A stretch of 64,000 bases of DNA from Palsa-360 sp963719875 (GTDB lineage Bacteria; Acidobacteriota; Terriglobia; Acidiferrales; UBA7541), in contig CAVRDJ010000002.1 of assembly GCA_963719875.1 (NCBI GenBank), positions 2,604,001-2,668,000 on the forward strand, in the 5' to 3' direction. Shown here piece by piece: positions 50,684-60,036 of this stretch (positions are counted from its first letter, which is position 1; every line of letters starts with the position of its first letter). A program made the translations under genes and the position numbers. The notes beneath the pieces were generated by a model, which was given only the letters and a program-made list of their open reading frames with translations, searched no databases and was not told the origin of the DNA.

Positions 50684-52842
50684 GCCAGTGCCCCCAGAAT
50701 TTTGTCGCGCGTGATCGGCAAATCCTTCATGCGGCGGCCAATGGAATTGAAGACGGCGTTGCCGACGGCCGCCACGGCGTGAACAATTCCCGCCTCACCG
50801 ATGCACTTGGCGCCAAAGGGGCCATATCCGTCGTCGCTCTCGATGAAGATCACTTCAATCTCGGGCGCATCGAGATGGGTCATGATCCGCGCGCCGTAAT
50901 AGCCGGCGGTAAGGGGCTGTCCACTCCTCCGGTCGTAGACCAGATCCTCGTGCAATGCCATCCCGATGCCCTGCGTCGCGCCGCCTTTGACCTGGCTGGT
51001 TGCAGTCAATGGATTCATGATGCGCCCGGAATCGTGGACGGCAACATATTTGAGAACCCGCACCCGCCCGAGTTCCGTATCGACTTCCACTTCCACAAAG
51101 TGCGCACCAAACGCTTTGCGCACCTTCCCCTCCGACTTCGGATTCGGCGAAGCGGAAGCGATCAGCGCGTTCTCACCCTTCGGCAATCCTTTCTCCGCAA
51201 TTTGGCGCTTGAGATCGCGCGCAGCCTCGATGACGGCGTACCCGGTCATGTCCGTGGTGCGGCTGCCTGATTCGCCCACCGAGTACGGGCAACGGTCCGT
51301 GTCGCCCCACACGAGATCAACATCCGACAGCGGAACACCCAGTTCCTCGGCCGCGATCATGCTCATCGTGGTTTTGGCGCCGGCTCCTATGTCGGTAACG
51401 CCAACGAACACGGTGTACCTGCCATTGGAATCGAGACGAATCACCGCGCTGCTCTGCCCCAGAGGCGACCGAATGGTCATAAAGGCCATGCCGGCGCCGC
51501 GTTTGATCGCTCCTGGCTCCGCCCCCGGTGGATGCCAACGCTTTTTCCATTCGAAGGCCTCTGCTCCGCGGCGGATGCACTCCTCAAGTGTGTAGTTCGA
51601 GTAGGGCACCTCGTCATTCGACTTTCGCGTCATGTTCTTCAGGACGAACTCGACCGGATCCATTTTCATCTTGTAGGCGACGTCGTCCATCATCGACTGG
51701 ATGCCGAAGAAACCCTGAGGAAACTCGGGCGCGCGGTAATTCCCGGAAACCGCCCGGTTGGTATACACGGGATAAACCGTGCTCTCAACGTTGGGGCACT
51801 GATAGAGTTCGACCCCAGTAATACCCCCCGAATTCTTGCGGTACGGCCCCATGCCGCTATAACCGCGCAACTGAAGAGCCTGGAGCACGCCGTCTTTGCT
51901 GACTCCAACTTTGTAGTATTGAGTCGTCGGCCAGCGTCCGTGCACACCAATAAAATCTTCTTTGCGCGAAAGCTCCAGCTTCACCGGCGCGCCTGTTTCC
52001 TTAGCCAGCATTGCGGCAATCAAGTCGGCATCCTGATTCTGGTTCTTGTTGCCGAATCCGCCGCCCATGTATTTGCAGATGACGCGCACTTTCTCGTCGG
52101 GGATGCCCAAATCTCTGGCCATGTCATGGCGGCAATTCGAAGTGCCCTGAGTCGGGGTATACAGAGTCAGCTTGTCCCCTTCCCAGCTCGCGACACAAAG
52201 GCGGGGCTCCATCTGCGCGTTGTGTACGTAGGTTGTGGTGTAGCGATCCTCGAAGACGTGGTCTGCTGTGCGGAAGCCTTCCTCGACGTTTCCACGGCGA
52301 TATACTTCCGGTTTGGCCTCGTTCTTTGCATCGAGCGAGACATTCCCATCCGGCCAGATCTGGACGCTTTCCGGGCGAAGGGCTTCTTCCTGATCGAGCA
52401 CGAAAGGAAGGGTCTCGTATTCAACGGTGATGAGTCGTAGGGCCTCTTCCGCGATATGCCGATTGGTCGCGGCTACGGCTGCCACAGGCTCCCCGAAAAA
52501 GCGCACCGGGTTGTTGAAGATATAGCGTTTCTGGCGCGTGATTTTCTTGATTTCGTCAACATATTGTCTTCCGCCTGAGATCGAGCCCGCACCCCAAACG
52601 ACAGTGCAGTTCTCGTGTGTCAGGACGGACTTGACGCCGGGAAGCGCCAGGGCCTTGGAAACATCAATCTGGCGAATGCGGGCGTGAGCATGAGGGCTGC
52701 GCAGTACGCGCGCATAGAGCATCCCGGGAAGATGGACGTCGCCGCTATATGTAGCCTTCCCCGTGACGCGTTCTACAGCGTCAATGCGCGGGGTAGCATG
52801 GCCGATCGTCTTCAGCGAGGCGAGGGTGGGCGGCCGGCTCAT
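50680..52842 (-). CDS. Molybdopterin-binding large subunit, xanthine/aldehyde oxidase family (PaoC-like)
   Basis: 720 residues. Contains the aldehyde-oxidase a/b domain (IDAVERVTGKATYSGDVHLP, LYARVLRSPHAHARIRQIDV) and the Mo-pterin domains: YMGGGFGNKNQNQDADLIAA, GRWPTTQYYKVGVSKDGVLQ, NYRAPEFPQGFFGIQSMMDD, GVTDIGAGAKTTMSMIAAEE and KCIGEAGIVHAVAAVGNAVF, where the Glu of GEAG is the expected catalytic residue. It hydroxylates aldehydes or N-heterocycles with water as oxygen source. It lacks its own Tat signal and would be co-exported with the small subunit. Overlaps both neighbours by 4 bp. Confidence 0.93.
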   Translation of the reverse strand: MSRPPTLASLKTIGHATPRIDAVERVTGKATYSGDVHLPGMLYARVLRSPHAHARIRQIDVSKALALPGVKSVLTHENCTVVWGAGSISGGRQYVDEIKKITRQKRYIFNNPVRFFGEPVAAVAATNRHIAEEALRLITVEYETLPFVLDQEEALRPESVQIWPDGNVSLDAKNEAKPEVYRRGNVEEGFRTADHVFEDRYTTTYVHNAQMEPRLCVASWEGDKLTLYTPTQGTSNCRHDMARDLGIPDEKVRVICKYMGGGFGNKNQNQDADLIAAMLAKETGAPVKLELSRKEDFIGVHGRWPTTQYYKVGVSKDGVLQALQLRGYSGMGPYRKNSGGITGVELYQCPNVESTVYPVYTNRAVSGNYRAPEFPQGFFGIQSMMDDVAYKMKMDPVEFVLKNMTRKSNDEVPYSNYTLEECIRRGAEAFEWKKRWHPPGAEPGAIKRGAGMAFMTIRSPLGQSSAVIRLDSNGRYTVFVGVTDIGAGAKTTMSMIAAEELGVPLSDVDLVWGDTDRCPYSVGESGSRTTDMTGYAVIEAARDLKRQIAEKGLPKGENALIASASPNPKSEGKVRKAFGAHFVEVEVDTELGRVRVLKYVAVHDSGRIMNPLTATSQVKGGATQGIGMALHEDLVYDRRSGQPLTAGYYGARIMTHLDAPEIEVIFIESDDGYGPFGAKCIGEAGIVHAVAAVGNAVFNSIGRRMKDLPITRDKILGALA

Positions 52843-53576
52843 CGCGCACCTCCTCGACTGCTGGTGGAAACCGCTGGACTTCGCCGGCCATTAGCGGCGG
52901 AAACTTCTGCACCCAACTTGGTCGATGCCGTCGAGCGGCCCGAACTACCCTTGGACGTCGTTGCATTCTTGGTGGCGGCCGCCGCCAATACGGCTTCCAC
53001 GTAGCGGTTGTAGTTCGAGCAGCGGCAGATATTTCCCGTCATAGCCGCTCGGACTTCTTGCGCGGTCGGATGAGGGTTGTGCGTGAGCAATCCTTTGGCG
53101 CTCATGAGCTGTCCCGACGTGCAAAACCCACACTGCGGTCCGTCGTGTTCTACGAACGCTTGCTGAAGCGGATCGAGATGCTCTCCCTGCGCAAGACCCT
53201 CGACCGTCTGGACCTCACGCCCGTCGGCCCAAACTGCCAGATTGCTGCATGAGTAGACGGGCTTGCCGTCCAGCAGTACCGTGCAGGCTCCGCATTCGCC
53301 ACGGTCGCATCCGATCTTCGTACCCGTCAGGCCGATATGATCGCGCAGCAGTTCGGCGAGAGTCCAACGATCTTCTACGTCCAGCCGATGCTCAGTGCCA
53401 TTCACTACAAGCCGAATCGCCGTGCTGGGCACACCGGATGCAACATCATCAGTCGCAGGCGGGTTCGCGGTAGGCAGCTTCACCTTGAGCGCGGGGACTG
53501 CAGTCGCCGCAGCGAGAACGGCGCCGGTGCCCTCTAGAAATTGCCTGCGGGAAATATCACGCTTGCGTTTGCTCAT
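52839..53576 (-). CDS. Tat-exported 2Fe-2S subunit of molybdenum hydroxylase (PaoA-like)
   Basis: 245 residues. A twin-arginine signal (DISRRQFLEGTGAVLAAATA) leads the complex out of the cytoplasm. Plant-type 2Fe-2S cysteines lie in GCDRGECGACTVLLDGKPVY and SCSN; the second cluster is in CGFCTSGQLMSAKGLL and NICRCSNYNRYVEAV. After about residue 200 there is a Ser/Thr/Ala-rich tail (KNATTSKGSSGRSTASTKLG) not found in most homologues. First gene of the operon small-large-FAD. The divergent upstream neighbour is a cytochrome c-PQQ dehydrogenase 386 bp away, so both may serve periplasmic alcohol/aldehyde oxidation. Confidence 0.92.
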   Translation of the reverse strand: MSKRKRDISRRQFLEGTGAVLAAATAVPALKVKLPTANPPATDDVASGVPSTAIRLVVNGTEHRLDVEDRWTLAELLRDHIGLTGTKIGCDRGECGACTVLLDGKPVYSCSNLAVWADGREVQTVEGLAQGEHLDPLQQAFVEHDGPQCGFCTSGQLMSAKGLLTHNPHPTAQEVRAAMTGNICRCSNYNRYVEAVLAAAATKNATTSKGSSGRSTASTKLGAEVSAANGRRSPAVSTSSRGGAR

Positions 53577-53962
53577 AAAACCTTCCCAGGAAAGTAAGGG
53601 GGAATCTCATAAAGAATATGAATAATCTACCGCACAACTGGGAAGGAGGGAATAACAATTCCTTGGGTTTGATTTGATCGCCTCGATGAAGAGTGCTGCA
53701 ATTCATTTCGATATGGCTGTATTTACAGAGGCGCGAGCAAAGATGCATCAATTTACCCCATCTGTTGCTGCCTAGGGTTTGTCGCTCAGACTGGACGCTG
53801 TCCCAAGCCCGTCGGCCCAGCCAAAGAGAGTATCGTGCAATGGAATCCCTCCCGGGGTGTAAAATCCGTGACTGTTGGGAGCCAAATCAGAAATTCCAGG
53901 TGGATCGTGCCATCGCGCGCGAGGCAGGCGGCCTGACCGTAGGCGCGCGCTGAGGAAGGGAC
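53577..53962. other. Divergent promoter region, nothing further recognised
   Basis: 386 bp between the divergent molybdenum oxidase operon and PQQ dehydrogenase gene. It must contain both promoters. No repeat of the listed families and no gene-like frame with known similarity was found. Confidence 0.5.
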
Positions 53963-55792
53963 ATGAGACTTCGATTGCGAGTCAGCTCTCTGTGCTTCTC
54001 GTTCTTATGCTTCTCGTCAGCGGCAGCGTACGCCCAGGACGGCGCCGTCCTTTTCAAGAGCTATTGTGCTTCCTGCCATGAAGCCGCCGCCAACTCGTCG
54101 GCGCCGAGCTTAGACCTTCTGCGCCAGATGAGCCCCGAGCAGATTCTCCAGGCGCTCGAGAAGGGAGCGATGAAAACTCAGGCCGCCGAGCGGAGCCGCG
54201 CGCAACGGCGCGCACTTGCAGAGTACCTTTCTGGTAAACAGTTCGGGAGTGAACCCCTGAATGCGATTCCCAAGTCGGCATTTTGCGACAGTGCCGTCGG
54301 GTCGATCCGCGATTCGATGACCGGGCCGGCCTGGAATGGCTGGGGAGCCACAATCACGAACACGCGCTTCCAATCGGCGAACGCCGCGGGAATAACAGCG
54401 GAAGACGTCCCGCGCCTAAAACTGAAATGGGCGTTCGGCTTCCCTGGAGCGAGCTCTGGAGGGACGCAACCCGTTGTCGTCGGCGGGCGCGTCTATGTGG
54501 GAGACGCCGAAGGAGACCTGTTCGCGCTCGATGCTCAAACCGGTTGCATTCACTGGACGATCGAGGTAGAGGCCGGCATCCGAAGCGCCATCACCATCGG
54601 GATGCGCGGCGCCGGAGGGTTGGCGGCATATTTCGGCGACCAAGCGGCCAACATGTATGCCGTAGACGCGGAATCCGGGAAGATGCTGTGGAAGGTCAAG
54701 GTGGACGACTATTCACGCGCCGCCATCACGGGAGCGCCTCAGTTGTATGCAGGTCATTTGTACGTGCCGGTTTCATCGCGCGAAGAATCCCAAGCGGGAG
54801 ATTCGACATATCCCTGTTGCAGGTTCCGCGGGAGCGTGGCGGCCCTTGATGCCGCGACCGGCAAACGAATCTGGAAGACCTACACGATTCCAGAAGAAGC
54901 GATCCCCACGCAGAAAAACCGGGCCGGGACACAACTTTGGGGGCCTTCTGGAGCGGCGGTCTGGAACGCGCCCGTCATCGACGTCAAGCGAAACTTGCTG
55001 TATGTCGGAACGGGTAACAACTACTCTCCCCCGGCAATTGGGGATTCGGATTCGATCGTTGCCCTGGACATGAAGTCCGGAAAGATCAAATGGGTTCGTC
55101 AGGAGACAGAGAACGACATCTGGAACGGGAGCTGTCGGCGGCCCGACCGTGAGCCAGCCGTCTGTCCTGAGGCGGATGCCCCCGACTTCGACTTTGGGTC
55201 CTCTCCGGCCCTCGTCGAATTGAAGGGCGGACGGCAGATGTTGATTGCAGGAAACAAATCAGGAGTGATCTGGGCGCTCGATCCTGATCAGCGGGGGAAA
55301 ACGATATGGGAGCAGCAGACTGGAAAGGGAAGCAGTGGAGGTGGCGTTCTGTGGGGACTCGCAGTGGATGGCGAAAACGTTTACGCACCCAACGGCTTCT
55401 TTGATCAGGCGAGCGCCGATGCGAGTGGTGGCATGGCGGCGCTCCTGCTCAGCGACGGACACACGATTTGGAACACTCCGAATCCGCCGTGCGGAGAACG
55501 AAAACCCTGCAAACCATCCCATCCGGCGGCAATCACCGCGATTCCGGGAGTCGTGTTTTCAGGAACCATGGACGGCCAATTGCTCGCCTATTCGGCGCAG
55601 ACTGGCAAAATTCTCTGGGAATTCAATACGGTTCGAGACTACTCCAGTGTGAACGGCGTAAAAGCAAATGGAGGTTCGATCAGCAATGCCGGCCCAACGG
55701 TTGTGGGCGGCATGCTCTTTACGAACTCCGGCTACTCTCATCACGGTGGCGTCATCCCCGGCAATGTTCTCCTGGCCTTTTCAGCGGAGTGA
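53963..55792 (+). CDS. Cytochrome c - PQQ-dependent dehydrogenase (polyvinyl-alcohol-dehydrogenase-like)
   Basis: 609 residues with GAGGAAGGGAC before the ATG. After a signal peptide (SSLCFSFLCFSSAAAYAQDG) an N-terminal haem c domain has Cys35-Ala-Ser-Cys38-His39. Residues about 115-609 form an eight-bladed PQQ propeller (WNGWGATITNTRFQSANAAG, GRVYVGDAEGDLFALDAQTG, KSGKIKWVRQETENDIWNGS, GTMDGQLLAYSAQTGKILWE). A Cys pair in STYPCCRF may form the vicinal disulfide of quinoprotein alcohol dehydrogenases. Periplasmic oxidation of alcohols with electrons passing to the fused haem is likely; the order cytochrome-propeller matches polyvinyl alcohol dehydrogenases. Confidence 0.9.
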   Translation: MRLRLRVSSLCFSFLCFSSAAAYAQDGAVLFKSYCASCHEAAANSSAPSLDLLRQMSPEQILQALEKGAMKTQAAERSRAQRRALAEYLSGKQFGSEPLNAIPKSAFCDSAVGSIRDSMTGPAWNGWGATITNTRFQSANAAGITAEDVPRLKLKWAFGFPGASSGGTQPVVVGGRVYVGDAEGDLFALDAQTGCIHWTIEVEAGIRSAITIGMRGAGGLAAYFGDQAANMYAVDAESGKMLWKVKVDDYSRAAITGAPQLYAGHLYVPVSSREESQAGDSTYPCCRFRGSVAALDAATGKRIWKTYTIPEEAIPTQKNRAGTQLWGPSGAAVWNAPVIDVKRNLLYVGTGNNYSPPAIGDSDSIVALDMKSGKIKWVRQETENDIWNGSCRRPDREPAVCPEADAPDFDFGSSPALVELKGGRQMLIAGNKSGVIWALDPDQRGKTIWEQQTGKGSSGGGVLWGLAVDGENVYAPNGFFDQASADASGGMAALLLSDGHTIWNTPNPPCGERKPCKPSHPAAITAIPGVVFSGTMDGQLLAYSAQTGKILWEFNTVRDYSSVNGVKANGGSISNAGPTVVGGMLFTNSGYSHHGGVIPGNVLLAFSAE

Positions 55793-55818
55793 TACCTTCC
55801 TCCAAGAAGGAGGTGTCC

Positions 55819-56727
55819 ATGTCTAGAGTTCGCGGAGGGAAGACAATGGAGATCATGCGGCGTTTGGTAACGGCTGGATTGTTTGTGGGATTGTTGGGGG
55901 CTGCCCTTGCGGCCGCCAGTCGTCCGGCGAAGGCGCAGTCTGCGGTTCAGGGCTTGCGGCTGTACGTGATGGACGGCGGAAGCATCATCATCGACGCCCC
56001 CGAAAAATTTGGCCTCACCCGGGAGCAAGTGAAGAATAGCAATATGTCTTGTCCCGTCTATTTGATTGTGCACCCCCGAGGGACTCTGCTATTTGACACC
56101 GGCCTTGGAGACCGCTATGCCGGCCGCCCCTTCAATGAAGCGGTGCTTGGCGACCCGCCTGAACTTCCCCCATTTGCGTCCTTCGTGCTCGTGACCAGGA
56201 CGGTGAAAAGCCAGTTGGACGCGATTGGATACCCGCCAACGAAGATCAATTACCTGGCGTTGTCGCATCCGCACGCCGATCATATCGGGAATGCCAACGA
56301 TTTTGCGGGCTCGACATTCCTCGTGCACAAAGGTGACTACGACATGATGTTTGGCTCGGACGTGAAGGTCAACCCCGCCTATGCCGTTCTCAAAAACAGC
56401 AAAACGAAGATCATCGAAGGCGATTACGACGTGTTCGGTGACGGCATGGTCGTGCTCAAATTCACGCCCGGTCATACACCCGGCCACCAGTCTCTGTACC
56501 TGAAGCTCGCGAAGACCGGCGGCGTCGTACTGAGTGGCGATCTCTATCACTATCCTGAGGATCTCACTCTACATTCCATGCCGGACCGCGAAAAGGGGCC
56601 GGGGGTGACGGAAGCCTCACGCAAAGCGCTCGATGCGTTCTTGAAGGAAACCGGCGCGCAGTTGTGGATCGGGCACGACATCAATTTCTTCTCAAAACAA
56701 AAACACGCTCCCGAATATTACGACTAG
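55819..56727 (+). CDS. Exported metallo-beta-lactamase-fold hydrolase (AHL-lactonase-like)
   Basis: 302 residues from ATG at 55819 after a strong AAGAAGGAGG; ATG at 55846 is an alternative with its own GGAGGG. Signal peptide (RRLVTAGLFVGLLGAALAAA). Zinc ligands: HxHxDH in YLALSHPHADHIGNANDFAG, His in FTPGHTPGHQSLYL, bridging Asp in VVLSGDLYHYPED and a last His in LWIGHDINFF. The domain layout resembles N-acyl homoserine lactonases, which open lactone rings and quench quorum signals, but an extracellular enzyme for other lactones or esters is equally possible. It follows the PQQ dehydrogenase by 26 bp and is probably cotranscribed. Confidence 0.88.
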   Translation: MSRVRGGKTMEIMRRLVTAGLFVGLLGAALAAASRPAKAQSAVQGLRLYVMDGGSIIIDAPEKFGLTREQVKNSNMSCPVYLIVHPRGTLLFDTGLGDRYAGRPFNEAVLGDPPELPPFASFVLVTRTVKSQLDAIGYPPTKINYLALSHPHADHIGNANDFAGSTFLVHKGDYDMMFGSDVKVNPAYAVLKNSKTKIIEGDYDVFGDGMVVLKFTPGHTPGHQSLYLKLAKTGGVVLSGDLYHYPEDLTLHSMPDREKGPGVTEASRKALDAFLKETGAQLWIGHDINFFSKQKHAPEYYD

Positions 56728-56765
56728 TTTTAGCCCTGCTCATGCGGGATAAGTAGCGAGTAAAT

Positions 56766-56803
56766 CCCACATTCCGATAAGCGGACTTCCCGGGACTTGG
56801 CAC
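56766..56803. repeat. CCCACATTCCGA repeat, copy A
   Basis: CCCACATTCCGATAAGCGGA followed by CTTCCCGGGACTTGGCAC. Further copies lie at 58.36 (inverted), 61.5, 62.94 and 63.73 kb. It precedes the MITE-like element by 11 bp. Confidence 0.65.
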
Positions 56804-56814
56804 GGAAAATGGGG

Positions 56815-57019
56815 TTAGCCCGCATTTCTCACAAGCTGCAATGACGTCAGCTAGGAAGATCTCCTCTTCCTCAAACCTGCGGAGAGATTCTTCGGGGCAC
56901 AAACCGCCCCTCAGAATGACACCCTGCTTCAAGTTGTCATTCTGAGCGAAGCGAAGAATCTCTCTGAATCCCGCTATACACGAGAACCATGACCCGAACT
57001 GGTGAGAAATGCAGGTTAG
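56815..57019. mobile_element. 205-bp MITE-like element, copy 2
   Basis: Same length and orientation as 14402-14606, with five differences in 205 bp. Both ends read TTAG outside the inverted repeats. It lies between two metallo-beta-lactamase genes without breaking either. Confidence 0.8.
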
Positions 57020-57163
57020 TCAGACGGTAAGAACGAGCTGTCGGAGCTTCGCTGATTTCGCGGGGCCTGCTCTCATGGCAAATTCGTAGTATCGAGGGCA
57101 GGGGAAGCTTACGATGCGCGAGACAGAGGTCAAATCGAAAATTCCGGCTTAGGGGGATTGAAC

Positions 57164-58222
57164 ATGAAGCTGTTCTCCATTGCGATGGTTCTGATCGGCG
57201 GTGCGTGGCTTGCAGCCGGATCAACAGTGGACGCAGCGCCATGTCTCGTAGTGACATTGACAGGTACCCAAGGGGGCCCGCAATCCTTCAATGGATTAGC
57301 CGGTGCCGGAACGCTGGTGCGCTACGGCGATGATAGCAACGCTTGCGGAGCTGTGAAGTTGCAGTTCGACGCAGGCCGTGGCACCACAATGCGGCTATCG
57401 CAGCTCGGGGTCGGGCCGGAGCAGCTCAATGCAGTTTTCTTCACGCATATGCACAACGATCACACCGAGGGTTTTGCGGACCTCGTTCAGCTGCGTTGGT
57501 CCTTCAATGGCACCGGGCCAAAGATAGACGCGGTCTGCAGCTCCGATATCGCTTCGCCGCAGGGTTTCACTGTGAGCTGCAGGAAGTTTGTAACACACAT
57601 CGCCGATGCATTCATCCAATCCGGCGAGATTGCCCAGCGCCATTCCGAGGTGCAGACTCGCACGGCAGGCGGCCCTGCAGAATTGGTCAATACGATCACC
57701 TTCGAGCCGAAGGACGAGCCACAAGTGGTCTGGTCTTCCGGAAATGTGAAGGTCAGCGCCGTCCGGTCGACGCACATGGTAGGTCATGTGTCCTATCGCG
57801 TGGACACGCCCGCCGGTAGCGTGGTAATCGGCGGCGACGCCGGCAATGATGTGGTCGCGCCGCCGCGCCCTTTCTCAACATCCGCTCAAGTGGAAAAGTT
57901 GGCGAAAGGGGCCGACATCATCGTGCATTCGGCAATTCATCCCATTATGGGACCTAACAAGGGCAGCACAATGTTCGCGTATGCCTATAATCGCCAGAGC
58001 ACGGCCTCCGATCTCGGCGCCATGGCGAAGCGTGCAGGCGCTAGATATCTCATTCTCACGCATCTGATCCCGCCGATCGGAGCGGACCAGCAATATCCCT
58101 TCAAGGTTCCGGGCAAACCACTGACGGAGGCGGATTACAGGAAAGCGGCTCAGGACGGCGGGTTCACCGGAACTATCATCGTGGGGACCGATCTCGCGAG
58201 CCTGCGATTGCCGGCGAAGTAA
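57164..58222 (+). CDS. Exported metallo-beta-lactamase-fold protein, RNase Z/arylsulfatase-like
   Basis: 352 residues from ATG at 57164; a TTG six bases earlier is possible. Signal peptide (LFSIAMVLIGGAWLAAGSTV, cleaved before APC). The metal site is intact: FFTHMHNDHTEGFADLVQLR (HxHxDH), HMVGHVSYRV, VVIGGDAGNDVVAPP (Asp) and LTHLIPPIGADQQYP (late His). The overall layout resembles RNase Z-like and alkyl/arylsulfatase members rather than lactonases, but being exported it is not a tRNA enzyme. Substrate unknown. A MITE separates it from the related upstream gene. Confidence 0.85.
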   Translation: MKLFSIAMVLIGGAWLAAGSTVDAAPCLVVTLTGTQGGPQSFNGLAGAGTLVRYGDDSNACGAVKLQFDAGRGTTMRLSQLGVGPEQLNAVFFTHMHNDHTEGFADLVQLRWSFNGTGPKIDAVCSSDIASPQGFTVSCRKFVTHIADAFIQSGEIAQRHSEVQTRTAGGPAELVNTITFEPKDEPQVVWSSGNVKVSAVRSTHMVGHVSYRVDTPAGSVVIGGDAGNDVVAPPRPFSTSAQVEKLAKGADIIVHSAIHPIMGPNKGSTMFAYAYNRQSTASDLGAMAKRAGARYLILTHLIPPIGADQQYPFKVPGKPLTEADYRKAAQDGGFTGTIIVGTDLASLRLPAK

Positions 58223-58354
58223 CCAAGTTGCTTTGGGAGCGTTTACGGCCCGCACTTGGCTGATGTATGTTGTGCCGCCTCTTTATTCGGCAATGACAGT
58301 CCAAGACGCCATGGTGAGGTGAAGTATAAATCAATTGCTGCGGGAAGCCGACAT

Positions 58355-58389
58355 CCCAAGTCTTGAGAAACGGGATCATCGGAATGTGG
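58355..58389 (-). repeat. CCCACATTCCGA repeat, copy B (inverted)
   Basis: Read on the minus strand: CCACATTCCGATGATCCCGT then TTCTCAAGACTTGGG. Best match to copies D and E. Confidence 0.65.
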
Positions 58390-58592
58390 CTCCCAGAATC
58401 ACGCGGTATAAGAGCTAAACTACCTGAGGGGGATTTCTTCCAGTGATTGAATAAGCGTGGGGAAAGTGACGCGCCCAGATGCCCGCCACGGCGGGGGATT
58501 CCGGACCTCTCTATCGAACATTCAGTCGTACTGAAAATAAGCAGGATGGCCGATTTGCGCGTGGCTTCTTCCAACGTCCGGTCACGCCGCCG

Positions 58593-59609
58593 CTATTCGT
58601 TCTTCTGTGTCCCAGCCATGGCGTCAGATTTTCCGCTCACTTCAATGAGTTGACAGTTGGCTATGCACTTCACCGCCTGCATTTCCAATTCTGCCTTCTT
58701 GTGGGGGACGTTCGACGTTGGCTCCGGAACCACGACCAAAGACTGTGGTCCGTCGGCAACGTTAAAGGAGCACTGGAAAGTGAGCTTTTGCACACCGCGT
58801 TGCTGGCAGGAGTTGCTCTCCAGCGCGGTTTCCAGCGTTTCGGGCTTTGCGTACAGATGATCCGCAACTTGTGACGGCAGCATGGCCACGATCATCGGCG
58901 CGGGGGAATTAATCTTGATGCTCACCAAGGCCTGGTCATGGTCCGGCGCAAAACCGCCATAGACTTTGGGAAACGAAGTGAGCTCGTATTTTTCCTTGAA
59001 TTGGGAGATCCATTGAAACTCCGGCTGAATGCAATTCTCCACGCAGATCCAACGGTAGTACTGGATATGCAGGTCATTCGGCGAGACAAATTTGCGCGCC
59101 GCCGATTCCTGGCGCGCCAACACTGCGGCCACTCCGGCTTCGATTGCGTTGTCGGTTTTGCTGTTCCCATTCAAGACCGCGCCCAGTCCGGCAAAAACTG
59201 CGGTGTTGGTGCCGGCGTCGGGGTTGTAGCGCTCATCGCGGACCACCAATGTCGTGGAGACCTGCGGCAGAGCGCAGACATAGGTCAGCTCCACCACGTG
59301 TTCCTGCATGCAGATTTGCGGCACATTGGGCAGGGAATCCGGATGCTGAAGGGCCTGGTTCCAGGCTCCGGCGTCGGCCAGGAAGACCGTCACGGGCATT
59401 TGCGATTTAATGTCCACGTGAATTTTTCCGCCGTCCGGACTTGGGCCATAGGTCCGCCCTGAATGGTAGTTTGCAGGGTCCAAACGCACTGTTTCGTCAT
59501 TGGCCTGCTGCCAGTCGAAGACTCTCTGCTGCTGCGCAAGCGAGGTCCCGCACAGCGGCCCGAGCACCATCAGAATCAGAAATAGATGTGGCGCTTTGAA
59601 GTTTTTCAT
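58593..59609 (-). CDS. Secreted protein of unknown function
   Basis: 338 residues. Signal peptide (HLFLILMVLGPLCGTSLAQQ). The mature protein shows SGRTYGPSPDGGKIHVDIKS, VVELTYVCALPQVSTTLVVR, then a Gly/Ala-rich hydrophobic stretch (NTAVFAGLGAVLNGNSKTD), and IQYYRWICVENCIQPEFQWI. Two repeated units, each about 110 residues with paired Cys (near PQICMQEHVVELTYVC and ESNSCQQRGVQKLTFQC), suggest an internal duplication of a beta-rich domain with disulfides. No family could be named. It is monocistronic and its 5' flank is a long noncoding stretch. Extracytoplasmic location is the only firm statement. Confidence 0.7.
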   Translation of the reverse strand: MKNFKAPHLFLILMVLGPLCGTSLAQQQRVFDWQQANDETVRLDPANYHSGRTYGPSPDGGKIHVDIKSQMPVTVFLADAGAWNQALQHPDSLPNVPQICMQEHVVELTYVCALPQVSTTLVVRDERYNPDAGTNTAVFAGLGAVLNGNSKTDNAIEAGVAAVLARQESAARKFVSPNDLHIQYYRWICVENCIQPEFQWISQFKEKYELTSFPKVYGGFAPDHDQALVSIKINSPAPMIVAMLPSQVADHLYAKPETLETALESNSCQQRGVQKLTFQCSFNVADGPQSLVVVPEPTSNVPHKKAELEMQAVKCIANCQLIEVSGKSDAMAGTQKNE

Positions 59610-60036
59610 AATATTTCAATTGGACCGCTCGATGCACATATCCGCAAGGTAGTCGAGGCGAAGCGTTTCTTAGGAAATACCTGTCCGAAAGGCCAGCTCG
59701 CAAGTGGAGCGCACCGCCCGGGACGCGCGCCAGCGCCGCGCGATCCGTGACCAATATGTCTATGATTTCTGATGGGTTCTGATAAAACGGGATTATCGAA
59801 AATTGGAAATCAAGCCCTCCCTCGTTCCAGTATGAGGACCTATCCGCAGCTACCAAGCACAGGTCCACTCCAGAGCTTGTGGCGATTCGATAAGCAAAAT
59901 CTTTCCACCTCAATTCTCTTCGCCGCCGACGCTTTCTCCTTACGAAAGTACTGGGTCCCTTGTACCGGCCATTTTGTACCCTCCGGGCCATCGAACTTGG
60001 CCCACCGAAGCTGCGATCATGGTCGCGGTGGATTTC
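59610..60036. other. Divergent intergenic region
   Basis: 427 bp between two divergent genes for secreted proteins. A minus-strand frame of 164 codons overlaps the gene on its left and has no family resemblance, so it was not called. No repeat copy was seen. Confidence 0.5.

Noticed and set aside
59497..59991. 164-codon minus-strand frame overlapping the start of the 338-residue secreted protein
   Set aside because: It overlaps a better supported gene by 113 bp, has an unusual composition and shows no family.
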